Source of the DNA: Dicyema japonicum
Taxonomy: Eukaryota > Dicyemida > Rhombozoa > Dicyemidae
Direction of reading: 5' to 3'
Assembly: GCA_011109175.1 (NCBI GenBank)
Contig: RDEW01000161.1
Location: forward strand, 7,108-30,279
Length of the DNA stretch: 23,172 nucleotides
A program made the translations under genes and the position numbers. The notes under the pieces are model-generated. The model saw only the letters and a list, made by a program, of their open reading frames with translations, was not told the DNA's origin and did not search any database. This document shows, piece by piece, positions 1-10,535 of the stretch; position 1 is the first letter of the stretch; each line of letters opens with the position of its first letter.

Positions 1-960
1 GGTAGGAGAAATGTATCTGAAGCCTCGCTGGTGAACTTCTTTGCGGCTTCTGCGGACATAGAAAGGACAAAACACCCTTCACATCAAAGACAAAAATGGA
101 AAATTTGTGGGTAACCCGGAAAAAAAAGCAGAATTGATTGCACGACACTTCGAAACACTGTTGAATAAAAAAATTAAGGACTTTCCCCTTTTCCAGGGAG
201 AAGCAAAGGCTCTAAAAATCCCAATTACAGTGGAAGAGGTGGAATTAACGATAAATAAACTGAAGGAGAACAAGAGTGCTGGGGAGCAACTTTCCACAGT
301 TTCAAAAAAACGATTGGAATACCTCAGGGTGATTCACTCTCTTTTTACTATTCATCTTATACCTTGAATCTGCACTCCGTGACCTCCGTAAATGCTATAT
401 AGGAGACATAGAAGAGACATCTTATGCGGGTGATGTGGATTTCGTATCACGGGACGAAACCGCACTTCAACACATACTAGAAAATGCACCTGAGGAGCTT
501 GAGAAATGGTTTCTCAGTGTAAATGTAAACAAAACTGAAATTACGGAAATCAAAAGAGAAGACGATAATATTCATGAAGATGGACGTACTAATAAGCTCC
601 GCTCTCTACTAGGAGACGCTGAAGATGTACTAAGGAAAAAAAACACTGGCAAATGCTGCAATTGCTAAACTGAAGAAAGGATGGCTATGAGAAAAAAAAC
701 TTGGAATTGACATCAGATGCAGGGATTACTACGGGGTTGTGAAACCGATCCTACTTTACAACGCTAACATGCGAAAGTTTTTTCACTTAACTATTAAAAC
801 TGGATTTGTTCCATAGAAAGCAACTAAGAAGCTTACTCGGAATGGAGTGGGCACGTACTCGAAACAAGTTTTGTGAAATGCAAGGAAAATCAAATTCGAC
901 TAAGCATTAGTGACCTCATTGATCGTAGAGTCAGTGAATGGAATGAGAAAATCAGATAAT
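1..960 (+). pseudogene. LINE-A copy 1: decayed non-LTR retrotransposon ORF2 (linker, RT palm, C-terminal region)
   Basis: This is a broken copy of the same LINE family as 7250-10265. Bases 85-290 encode a peptide with DKNGK, ARHFETLLN and KPI-like blocks that aligns with the pre-RT linker of the longer copy (DKNGKTLLN, ATHFEKLFN). After about base 285 the RT fingers and the first catalytic Asp region are missing, and the reading resumes at a GIPQGDSLS motif (about 310-345), followed by a frameshift. The palm motif reads YAGD at 423-434 where the longer copy has YADD, so one metal-binding Asp is lost. EKWFLSVNVNKTE and LRSLLGDAEDVLRKK follow, then increasingly broken sequence recognisable to about base 915. 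The left end is cut by the window edge. Family membership is seen directly by comparison inside the window; RT function is known for the family; this copy cannot be active. Confidence 0.85.
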
Positions 961-969
961 TTTACAGTA

Positions 970-3122
970 GCATCTGTGAAATAGTAATAAAAATGATAAA
1001 CTTGTTAGTTTGAAATGTTTTTAGACAAAAGACTCAATAAAAAGCTGTTGTTGTGAAAATTCGTGAGTTGATAGAAAAATCACCAGGATATTCTCTAATA
1101 ACAGTCTTAATCTTTTCAACGACCTTCCTGATTTGAATGCGGCATAACAGTTGATGATAAGATAGTATTTTATTCAAAAACACTAAAGTTAATAAATAAA
1201 AAATAAAAAATCAATAAAAATTTTGACTTTACTGACCTAAAAAATTAAATTTTGACCTTTTTTGATAATACCCAAAATTTTGAGTTTTAACTTTATAACT
1301 TTTGATTTATATATTATTTTTGATTAAAAATCACATTTTTATAGTTTTAGACAATTTTAAAGAACATATAAATTTTTGACTATATAGACAAAATTCGGTC
1401 TACAATAATTCATAGATTTTTTCTGTTTATTAGAAATTTTATGAAATTCTAGCAAATTGGAAGTTTTTTAGTTAATTTTATATTTAATAAAAAACCAGAA
1501 ACTGACAATAGATTTCAATAAAGTATTCTGAGAAAATTAATGAATTCTCTCCTCATTTGCTTGTTGACGCTTATAAGCTGTTAAAAGAAAACCTTAGAAT
1601 TTGGAGTCTATATTGACTCTTTTCTGGTATAATCATGTATTAGCATAAAGATGAGAGTCTTCCATGATAACTACGAAAAATTGGTCAAGCAAACATTTGC
1701 CTTAGTGCATGAAAACCCAACAAGTAGTCTTATAGTCAACTAAAAGTTTTTGATACGTTTGATATAATAGTCGTTTAACGAAATTGTTCTAGTTGATAGC
1801 AGAAAAGTAGACTTCAAGTCTTTTGGCTGTCGACAAGCTTATGTCGACCAAAATGCGAAACACAAGAATTATGACGCATACGTGTTTTTCACGTAGACTA
1901 TAGTTTTCTAATCTGTAGATCTCAGCATGTTTTGAGTGATTCAGGAAATGTTTTTATCGGATATGCGTCTGTTAAAGCAGGGGACAGTTGTCATATATAA
2001 GTCATATGAAATGACAATCAGCCTTATTTTAGACAACCCGCAAGTTGCAACAGAATGCAATTACTCTAGTCCAAGAACTTTTCCACCTGCTCGGCCTTAG
2101 ACACGTTACCTGTTGCCAGAACTGCATAATGTCTGCGGTCTTAAATTTTAACGGGTCATGTGGGTTCTTATATAAAATCCTGGAATTCAAAATAACATTT
2201 ATTCAATAGATACGATAGGAAATATCCTTCAATGGACACAGATAACTGGCACTGTTTTTACGTGAAAAATGATACTTTGCCTTCTAAGTAAAATCAGGTC
2301 CCCAGAGATGCAGTAAGGGGATATGCTATGCCATTTTCAACTACTCGGCTTTTCACGAAGAAGTGGAAAAAATCTGTTCAAGATTCCCCGGGTGGAAATT
2401 GGCGGACATCGATTACATTGTTTTGAGAACATTTACGCAGTAAGTATAGTACTTCATTTCAGATTTAATCAACTCTGGTAAATGTTACCACCATCTCAGT
2501 CACACCGGTAGATGTGCATATACTAGAATGGGGTTATAACATTAAATGATTGCTTTATGGAATGTTACCCCATCTGTCAGAGTATTCATAATATTGAATG
2601 ATAGAATTCCAGAGTAGATCTGATTCTCAACCTTTTCACTACATCCAGAATTTGGATCTACCCCCAAGGTATTTTTGAGGTTATTTTAGAACGACTCCGA
2701 ATCCAAAAGGTAAGAGTCACTATAAAGTAGATAATTCTTATTGTATTGGATCAAGGTGTATCTTCATTTTGCAGATAACGAGAAGTATCGAAGATTAAAG
2801 ACAAGAGTGTAAAAAAAATGAGTGGATACTAGCGAATATAGAAAATATGTCTGAACTAGAATTTCTCAAATCCACATGTGAGAGATATCAAAGCAAATAC
2901 GATATGAGAAACGTATACTACATTGGTAACTTCCTACAATACAGAGGAACACTTCTGCTAAGAAATGGAATAATATTTTACACCAATTATCCTTTTTAAA
3001 ACGAAAAGCGATCTGCCAGATAGGTTTGGGTACTAATAAGTTGGATAATTTGTCTTTTGGGAATAAAGATAATCTAATTTAACTGATAAGCATGATATTG
3101 GCTACTTATATTAACTATAACT
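970..3122. other. AT-rich stretch without recognisable genes
   Basis: About 2.1 kb of AT-rich sequence, lowest in complexity around 1190-1500 where runs of A and T dominate. No ORF of convincing length or motif content is present on either strand, and I recognise no transposase, RT or structural RNA. It could be unique intergenic DNA or elements too decayed to identify by eye. Confidence 0.6.
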
Positions 3123-4105
3123 ACTTAGTTTATGAGTTGGTTAAGAGCCATATTAGCAATAGCTCCTCTTAGGCAGTCACATCTAGTAAAAAACAGTTAT
3201 GATAACTATGGTAGAACCAAGGAATCTCTTTCTATTTTGTTTCGTGTGAGTCCTTTATAGACGATCCGTTTTTCCACAGTGAGATGTTACTGATGACTAA
3301 CGTCACTGATCAAGTCAACTAAAGGAACCAATAACTGTCTTTAGATTATAATTTATAGTGATTGCTATTTTCGTAGAATGTAACTATGTTTCAGATTTTA
3401 AACTTCAACTTTGGCAGGACGCTTTCTATATTTTAAAAAATAAAAGATATTTAGTCAAAGGAACGGGGAAAAATTAAAAATGTTAAGATCTTTCTTGTTC
3501 ATTTCGTACTAATTTAAGTAGGCAATAAGTTCCGCAGTGTGTAATCAATGATTACAAGGTCACTCGTCGATCAGGAAGCATCATTGATGTGTGGTACCTA
3601 CAATTAAAATAAACAGCAGTGAGATTCGGACTAAATTCTTTCAGCACTTGTGGACGATAATTTTTTTGTATTATTTTCTGGTTTATTTTCAGAATATTTT
3701 ATTGGAATATTATTGGTACTTTTAAAATATGACATAAATTCTTAAAATTTTGTGAACAAAAAAATTCTTTTATATTGTGGAGATAAGGAAGAGAGCAAGT
3801 CGGATAATGAAACATATCATCTTTCACGAGAATCAGCGATGCACATGGAAGAGCTCTTGTGATTTTCTAATAGAGGAATTTGAGATGGTTTGAAGACATT
3901 TGGAACAAAAAGCAAACATTCTTTCATGATCGAGTATTTTGTGAGAAACATTAAAGTTCAGATAATATTGATAAATTAAAGATAAATGGTTTTAAGATAT
4001 TCCCCATTGTGCGAACAAGACTACTAGGAACAAACACAAGCATAATTACTCACTTTCAGATGATAGGACTAAAGGTTACACTTGAAGAAGGAAAGTAAGA
4101 AGATT
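3123..4105 (+). repeat. Left arm of a ~0.98-kb inverted repeat
   Basis: This arm is the near-identical reverse complement of 5261-6242. The outer end begins at TTTATGAGTTGG (about 3129) and pairs with CCAACTCATAAA near 6236. The inner end CTTGAAGAAGGAAAGTAAG (4081-4099) pairs with CTTACTTTCCTTCTTCAAG (about 5267-5285). The few differences I found are mostly one-base length changes (for example around 3220, 3255, 3285 and 3850) plus rare substitutions. The arm has no recognised coding domain. It could be one of two opposed copies of an unidentified element, or one arm of a foldback element. An assembly artefact is possible but less likely because the arms differ. Confidence 0.9.
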
Positions 4106-5260
4106 TCAATCTCAAGAGGCATTTATTGAGATTCCATCCAAACATTCTAGTAAACCTATCAAAGCTAAAAATTCAGCAAGGTTATTTATGATAACTGGAT
4201 AAAATTTGTAGGGACACATGTCAGAACTTTTAAATTCGTTCTCCCTAACATCTTATATGCATGATTTTCATAATTAAAAGTGTGAACACATACTTAAATT
4301 TCGACTATAAACGAAGATAAAAAAATAATCAAGCACACAATGATTCTAACTCTGATTTAGTATTGATTTAAATGACCTATTTTAATAGTAATAAAAATTT
4401 ATTAGCTTATTTAGCTTAATAAAAAGTAATGGTTTGCAGGTCCTACTATCGAATGGCGTGGACAGAGATCACTGGAGTCTGAAAGAGGATCTTAAATTGT
4501 GTAGCACAAATGAACCTTAGTTAATATAACATTCTTTTTTTCTGAGAACATGTGTTAATGGTATAATGACTTGCTTGTACTCTTAACAGAATGGAAATTA
4601 CTCTCATGATCGAGATCCCAATGTTCTGGCAGTGCCATAGAATCATTCTACGTTCGTTATTTCGCAAACCTGCAAGTCGTCGATCATTCAAATAAACTTT
4701 GATGTGCATTGAGCTATGACCGTGAATTCTCCGAAGATCTCATAATTAAAAATGTACGGCTTTGAATATCGGTGTATTTTGAACTTAGCTTTTTTTGAAT
4801 TGGATATTATCTCAGTCTTTTTAAGAAATAAAGTCCTCGATGACATCTAGTCCACTATTTTTACACTGTTCCACGGCTGTGATAAGCAGTGGGTAAGAAC
4901 ATGTGTCAGCAAAGAGCGGCAACTTTAAAGGGATGATAGTGATCAATGAATTGTTTAATCGGCAGAAAACCTCAGGTCTATTCCCCAAACCTAATCATAA
5001 GTTCTAAATATATTTATGGTAATATTCGACTAGGTTCCTGAGTTTTATATGCATATTTTTTCAAAAGCCATTAGGTCAACCAAATAATTGTATTGTGATT
5101 TCTATTTCTTACCATTTGGAAGTTACTGACATTTAACTTTCTCTTGTACTGCAACTATGATTCACGTGAATCTGAATAATAAGCACATAAAGTTATTTGA
5201 CATCAAAACAACCAGTTGATTTCTTAATTTGTCAGATTGACTTGATGTACTTATAAAAGT
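4106..5260. other. Spacer between the inverted-repeat arms, no recognised gene
   Basis: About 1.16 kb of AT-rich sequence lies between the two arms and does not pair with itself in any way I can see. The longest ORF is 62 codons on the minus strand (4521-4709) and has no recognisable motif. No transposase signature, terminal repeat or RNA gene is apparent. If the structure is a foldback transposon this would be its internal region. Confidence 0.5.
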
Positions 5261-6242
5261 AATCTTCTTACTTTCCTTCTTCAAGTGTAACCTTTAGTCC
5301 TATCATCTGAAAGTGAGTAATTATGCTTGTGTTTGTTCCTAGTAGTCTTGTTCGCACAATGGGGAATATCTTAAAACCATTTATCTTTAATTTATCAATA
5401 TTATCTGAACTTTAATGTTTCTCACAAAATACTCGATCATGAAAGAATGTTTGCTTTTTGTTCCAAATGTCTTCAAACCATCTCAAATTCCTCTATTAGA
5501 AAATCACAAGAGCTCTTCCAATGTGCATCGCTGATTCTCGTGAAAGATGATATGTTTCATTATCCGACTTGCTCTCTTCCTTATCTCCACAATATAAAAG
5601 AATTTTTTTGTTCACAAAATTTTAAGAATTTATGTCATATTTAAAAGTACCAATAATATTCCAATAAAATATTCTGAAAATAAACCAGAAAATAATACAA
5701 AAAATTATCGTCCACAAGTGCTGAAAGAATTTAGTCCGAATCTCACTGCTGTTTATTTTAATTGTAGGTACCACACATCAATGATGCTTCCTGATCGACG
5801 AGTGACCTTGTAATCATTGATTACACACTGCGGAACTTATTGCCTACTTAAATTAGTACGAAATGAACAAGAAAGATCTTAACATTTTTAATTTTTCCCC
5901 GTTCCTTTGACTAAATATCTTTTATTTTTTAAAATATAGAAAGCGTCCTGCCAAAGTTGAAGTTTAAAATCTGAAACATAGTTACATTCTACGAAAATAG
6001 CAATCACTATAAATTATAATCTAAAGACAATTATTGTTCCTTTAGTTGACTTGATCAGTGACGTAGTCATCAGTTAACATCTCACTGTGGAAACGGATCG
6101 TCTATTAAAGGACTCACACGAAACAAAATAGAAAAGAGGATTCCTTGGTTCTACCATAGTTATCATAACTGTTTTTTACTAGATGTGACTGCCTAAGAGG
6201 AGCTATTGCTAATATGGCTCTTAACCAACTCATAAACTTAGT
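5261..6242 (-). repeat. Right arm of a ~0.98-kb inverted repeat
   Basis: Reverse-complement partner of 3123-4105. It contains a 65-codon ORF (5447-5644, plus) starting MFAFCSKCLQTISNSS with several Cys residues. I do not recognise it, and it matches no transposase motif I know. The matching sequence in the left arm carries the same stretch on the minus strand. High arm identity points to a recent duplication-inversion or recent paired insertion. No target-site duplication is obvious outside the arms (left flank ACTATAACTA, right flank GTGGTCGTAA). Confidence 0.9.
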
Positions 6243-6874
6243 GGTCGTAAACGCGCTTACCTCTTGATCCTTGGATTTCTAAGAAAGATTTATTAAGTAA
6301 GCCGTGGTAAAGTAGGCCGTGGGAAAGTAGGAAAGTGTTTTCAAATCAGTTTAATCCCAACACATCGAAGTAACCTCTTCACTTTTTCCAAATATTTAAA
6401 GGATTCCCTGTTTCTTCATATGCTCTTTTCCATAGCAATAAAATAAGCCGAGGTTTTCATGTAGAAACCGATAATTATATTGAAGACTAACACGAGATAT
6501 AAAAATTAATATAAAGATATTCTAAGTTTTATGGANATTATATGCCCCTAAGACAGCCTGCCGGCCCAGGCCAGTGGGTTAAAACATTGAGACAGCATAT
6601 TCCAACCCGCTTTTATAACACAATTCAGTGAAGTAATTCTCAGTATCTCCATGAGCTTCTTAAGAAAGGCTAATTTTTATATCCCTGAATAATCGAAATT
6701 ATTTTAGTATTATTATGACAAAAACGACCGTACAATGTACAGAATTTTTTGGAAAAATTTTACCTTTATACCCTCCCATCAGCCTGCCGATATTATTGTT
6801 TCGGATTTGCAGTCCACGAGGACCTGATTCACTGTGTTACATGATTGTGGGCAGCATCTGACATTATAATGGAA
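6243..6874. other. Intergenic stretch with an ambiguous base and a small tandem repeat
   Basis: There is no recognisable gene here. A short imperfect tandem repeat of about 15 bases lies near 6297-6335 (GTAAGCCGTGGTAAA, then GTAGGCCGTGGGAAA, then a partial third unit). An N occurs at 6536. The short motif CAGCCTGCCG occurs twice (about 6555 and 6780). AATCGAAATTATTTT occurs at about 6691 and again at about 7127, bracketing the LINE-A scraps; whether this is a target-site duplication is unproven. Confidence 0.5.
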
Positions 6875-6979
6875 ATGGCGGACGACCTGGACTACCTAAG
6901 AGAACTAGCGCGCAACAGAAAATCATGGCCGAAGCTGACGGAGAGGATGGTTCGGAATAAAAATAAAATGACTAGTTAA
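6875..6979 (+). pseudogene. LINE-A C-terminal fragment, plus orientation
   Basis: A 34-codon open stretch ends at a TAA at 6977-6979 and encodes DDLDYLRELARNRKSW followed by KLTERMV. It aligns with the extreme C terminus of the longer LINE-A copy (DDLDSLRDLAKNRRAW, then NLTNSLI, about 10129-10200). Only the tail of ORF2 is visible; upstream sequence to about 6838 shows no clear continuation. It is a 5'-truncated insertion or a deletion remnant and encodes nothing functional. Confidence 0.75.
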
Positions 6980-7118
6980 CTTTTTTTCAACTCTGGCGAT
7001 TCTTTGCTTAGTCTCGCAGTCTGTCAAGGTCTTCTCTGTCCTTGAGATATCTCCCGATTTCCTTAAGATATTCGTAAAGGAAGGTCGGTTGAGTTGTCCC
7101 TGGACGACCACGGAAACA
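6971..7118 (-). pseudogene. LINE-A C-terminal fragment, minus orientation
   Basis: Read on the minus strand from 7118, the sequence encodes FRGRPGTTQPTFL, then LKDREDLDRLRD, a stop, and AKNRQS. This matches the longer LINE-A copy at FRGRPRTTLPVVL and DDLDSLRDLAKNRRAW (about 10051-10175). It carries in-frame stops and ends next to the plus-oriented scrap, so the two are tail to tail around GACTAGTTAAC (6970-6980). The minus-strand ORF at 6923-7111 runs over this fragment in a different reading frame and is not itself meaningful. Confidence 0.75.
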
Positions 7119-7294
7119 CGGAACTAATCGAAATTATTTTCATTTAAGATTAAATTTAATTTATTTAATCGATAAAAATTATTCAATATTATTAATTGTA
7201 ATATTTATAATAAAAAAGAAAAAAGTAACTATAAAGTTTTTTTTGGTGAGGTGGTGACGTGCCTCATTTCTTCTCTGTACAATGGTTAAGAAAA

Positions 7295-8818
7295 ATGTCT
7301 AGAAAGCAGAAGATACAAAAGAATATGCTTGCCCTAAAGTTTCTTTTGTTCAATGCTAGAGGAATATCTTAGCCTCAGTCAAGAAATACTCTCTGTGATG
7401 ACCTAGAAAGATATAACGTTACTATTGGCTGTATACAAGAGACGAAAATTACGTACTATCTCGATGAAAACCATGGAAAATATCGACTAATATGCCTACC
7501 CAGTGACTCAAAACACTATGGTCTTGGATTCGCCATTCACAGAAAACTATCATCTGACATCAGTCGCATTTGGCGGGTGAATGACAGGATCTGCGTAATA
7601 CAGATCCACCTGAACAACCAATGTTCCCCTAAAAATACACTAACAATTATAAATGTATATGCACCACACTGTGGAAGACTGGCAAAAAACCCGACCGAAC
7701 TGGATGAATTCTACTCAGCATTATCAAAAACGTATAATGAATATGAGTCGTCCTCACTTATATTCATTGCTGGCGATCTAAATGCGAAAATCGGAACAAA
7801 AAAGAACTCAGAAGATACCTTCATGGGAAGACACGGACGTGGGAAAAGAAACTTGCCTGGGACCATACTTGGCCATTTCTGCACGGCAAACAAACTGTTC
7901 TTGTGCAACACCGCATTCTCTCATCGTGCATGCCACATAACCACTTGGATGGGCGAACGAAGAAACCCAGATGGAAAACTAGTCCCTATATACAACCAAA
8001 TTGATTATATTATATGCCGGATCAATGACAAACGCTCTCTTATAAACGCACGCTCATACGAAGGTTCAACAACTGTCAGCGATCACAGAATGGTTATTGT
8101 CACCTTCAGCCTGGCGAAACATGGTATCAAACATAAGAAACATAATAACATTACAAACAATAATAATGAGAATACAAGAAATGGATACGCAACGGGAAAA
8201 CTGATCTCTCATCCAGACACAGTCAAAAATTACCAAAAACAACATCTGCTCTCATCTGCAGGACCAAACAGTAGGAATTTCGTGGGATCACACAAGTATA
8301 TAATAAACGAAGCAGCAAGCCAGTACCTCGGCACGCGGGAGATGGCCAGTAAGGGCCTGACGATACATACAGAACTAGTAAAGGAGTTAAAAGAAATTCA
8401 TACAAAAAAACTAAACGAAAAAGACTATAACAAGAGAAAAGCCCTTCAGGGACAGAGGGACCAAATCCGTAGAAAAATCAGGAGACTGAACAAGACACTC
8501 CACCAAGAAGAACTACTTCGCAAAATCAATGAAGTATCCAAACTAAAAGATAATTCACAAATGTATATGGCCGCTCGTTTACTACGCCACACAAACCGGA
8601 AGGAACGAATAATCATCATAGACAAAAATGGCAAGACATTACTGAATACTGAAGAGCAAGCGGAAATAAGTGCAACACATTTTGAGAAACTTTTCAATGT
8701 GACTATGCCCCCATTCAAAGGAAAGCCTAGACCTTTAAAAAAACCAATTACAATTTTGGAAGTAAAAACAGCATGTCAAAAACTAAAAAATAACAGAAGC
8801 CCTGACCAGATACGATAA
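7295..8818 (+). pseudogene. LINE-A ORF2 part 1: APE-type endonuclease and linker
   Basis: The reading frame opens at ATG 7295, in frame with the long open stretch that starts at 7577. A TAG at 7370-7372, just after FNARGIS, is the only break before 8816. The apurinic-endonuclease motifs appear in order: FNARG (about 7355), IQETKI (about 7432), TIINVYAP, FIAGDLNAKIG (about 7763), RHGRGKRN, TTWMGERR, QIDYIICR (about 7997) and TTVSDHRMV (about 8070). These correspond to the family's metal-binding and catalytic Asn, Glu, Asp and His positions and look intact. In the family this enzyme nicks target DNA to prime reverse transcription. A basic, Lys-rich linker follows (about 8350-8530), then the DKNGK block shared with copy 1. 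The frame ends at a TAA (8816-8818) caused by an indel, since the homologous sequence continues in other frames. Confidence 0.9.
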
Positions 8819-9650
8819 ACTCAGAATTACTGAAATACGGCCTGACCCCCTTTTTGAAAAAATCGCTACACTACTAAATGAAATGTTTTCAACTAACTCA
8901 ACCTTGCCCCTGGGAACGGGATTACTAATACCTATACAAAAACCCAATAAACCCAAAGGACCGGTTGAAAACTTACGACCTATTATATTATCAAATTCTC
9001 TACGGAAAGTCTTAGCTAACATTGTATTGGAACGAATAAAAGGACCCGCCTATGAATACCTACCCGAAAGTCAAAGTGGGTTCAGAGAAGGAAGATCAAC
9101 AGCTGATGCAGTCTGGAGTCACAGATGGAGATGTGCAACACATCAAAGATATTGCAATGCCATCCACATTCTGGGAATAGATCTATCAAAAGCCTTTGAC
9201 TCGGTTAACAGGAAAAAATTGATGACAGTGCTGGAAGGGTTTATTGACGAATCGAGTCTAAGAATGATTCAAATCCTTCTATCTAACACAGAGCTCCTTG
9301 TGAGAGTTGGAAAAACCTACTCAAGAAAATTTGAAACAAACACAGGCACTCCTCAAGGAGACTCCCTCTCTCCCCTACTATTCACAATATACTTGGAGGC
9401 CGCTATGAGGGAACTGAGACCATTATACCAAGGAAAAATAGAAGAAGTGATTTATGCTGATGATGTCGACCTAATTTCTGAAGACAAAGAACTCCTGGAG
9501 CATGTACTAGAAAAAGCACCAGATATACTTGAGAAATGGTTTCTCACCGTGAACAGGGAAAAAACAGAACGACAGAATAAGACGAATGAACAACTCACTC
9601 GAAGAAAAATGGAGACACATAAAGAAACTTGGCTCTCTACTAGGAGATAG
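8819..9650 (+). pseudogene. LINE-A ORF2 part 2: reverse transcriptase domain
   Basis: The sequence changes frame twice within 8815-8850 (NSELLKYG is in one frame, PLFEKIATLLNEM in another) and is then open to 9650. RT blocks are seen in order: LLIPIQKPNKPKG, LRPIILSNSLRKVLANIV, SQSGFREGRSTADAV, GIDLSKAFDSV (first catalytic Asp, about 9175-9207), NTGTPQGDSLSPLLF (about 9340-9383) and YADDVDLI (9453-9476). The thumb follows with LEKWFLTVN. All three catalytic Asp residues are present. The enzyme copies the element RNA at a nicked chromosomal site. The frame is lost near 9580, where copy 1 continues smoothly from EKWFLSVN to LRSLLGDAEDV, so this copy has an indel there. Confidence 0.9.
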
Positions 9651-10230
9651 CGAAGACATCATACGGAGAAAAACATTGGCAAATGCGGCATTACAAAGGC
9701 TGAAAAATCTTTGGCTAAAACGGAAAGGATATAACATAAAACAAAGGATTATGTTATACGACACTTTCATCAAACCAATCCTACTATACAACTCTGGGAC
9801 CTGGGCCACCTCTAAAGAGGAATTGGAGAGGCTAGACTCATTTCACAGGAATCATCTAAGAAACATAACTGGAATGTCCTGGCCATCCAAGATCTCGCGG
9901 AATGGACTGTACAATAAGTGTGACTGTATACCATTAAGCCACGAGATCATTAGCTCTCGTTGGAGACTTTTTGGACACGTCCTGAGGTTGGACCCGATAT
10001 CCCCTCCGAATATCGCAATGGAAGATTACTACTCCTCCAATGTAAAACGCTTTCGTGGAAGACCGAGAACTACCCTCCCGGTCGTTCTACAAAACGATCT
10101 GAAAGCCGTGAAGAAAACATTGGCATCTGGTGACGATCTGGACTCACTGAGGGACCTAGCAAAGAACAGAAGAGCTTGGAGCAACCTAACTAATTCTCTT
10201 ATATTTTTTGCTGCACATGCGGGGCTATAA
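9586..10230 (+). pseudogene. LINE-A ORF2 part 3: thumb and C-terminal region
   Basis: This 214-codon frame continues ORF2 after the shift near 9580. It encodes LGSLLGDSEDIIRRK, IKQRIMLYDTFIKPILLYN, HRNHLRNITGMSWP, SSRWRLFGHVLRLDP and RFRGRPRTTLP, ending in LRDLAKNRRAW. The blocks RWRLFGHVLRL and RGRPRTT are characteristic of the C termini of many non-LTR ORF2 proteins in metazoans. The apparent ATG is not a true start; it lies just inside the overlap with the preceding frame (9586-9650). The stop at 10228-10230 is likely the genuine ORF2 terminus, because the two C-terminal scraps upstream end at the equivalent position. Confidence 0.88.
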
Positions 10231-10264
10231 ATATTATGGCTCTCGTGAAAGTGCTAATAATAAT

Positions 10265-10535
10265 AAAGTAAAACGAGTAAATTATCTAATTAAGTGGATT
10301 TTTATTCCAGATCGCTGGTAATCCATTTCCTCCTCTTAGAAGAAGAGTGTGCCAACAACTACAACTTATTCCCATCTACATCAGATTTAGTCAAAATATT
10401 ATGTTAGTTCATTGGTATGTCTTTACAGCATGCCAGTTCCACAAGTTAGAAGGTAGCAGAGGTGTACTCTTCATCAGAAACCTTAATCCCGTGTTTAAAT
10501 AGGAGCTCCTGAAGTTTAATAATGTATTATCAGAA
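10265..10535 (-). pseudogene. pogo/Tigger-like element 3' remnant, copy 1
   Basis: This segment is similar along its length to 15580-15800 (shared blocks AAGAAGAGTGTGCCA, ATCAGATTTAGTC, GCATGCCAGTT, GGTAGCAGAGG). Read on the minus strand it encodes LLFKHGIKVSDEEYTSAT, a stop, then LVELAC, parallel to HGMKVYNEEYASATSQLVKL in the second copy. Conservation of the peptide in both copies suggests a former coding 3' end followed by a UTR. Assignment to pogo/Tigger rests on the terminal-repeat-like sequence attached to the second copy. This copy has no terminal repeat and directly follows the LINE-A 3' end. Confidence 0.5.

Larger units (their letters stand above)
7250..10265 (+). mobile_element. 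LINE-A copy 2: nearly complete APE-type non-LTR retrotransposon
   Basis: This is an approximately 3-kb element with the order APE-like endonuclease, linker, reverse transcriptase, C-terminal region, all on the plus strand. The coding part runs from the ATG at 7295 to the stop after 10230. A short 3' end with repeated TAA units (about 10254-10266) follows, which is typical of non-LTR tails. It is interrupted by one early stop (7370-7372) and by frameshifts near 8815, 8840 and 9580. I see no separate upstream ORF1. Clade assignment (RTE-like, Jockey-like or other APE-bearing group) cannot be settled by eye. Copy 1 and two C-terminal scraps of the same family lie upstream, so the family has been active repeatedly in this genome. 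Confidence 0.9.

Noticed and set aside
4521-4709. 62-codon minus ORF in the inverted-repeat spacer
   Set aside because: Short, no recognisable motif, in AT-rich DNA where such frames arise by chance.
7711-9809. Several minus-strand ORFs (7711-7911, 8223-8405, 8446-8718, 8783-9022, 9507-9809) over LINE-A
   Set aside because: They lie opposite well-supported endonuclease and RT coding sequence and are shadows.
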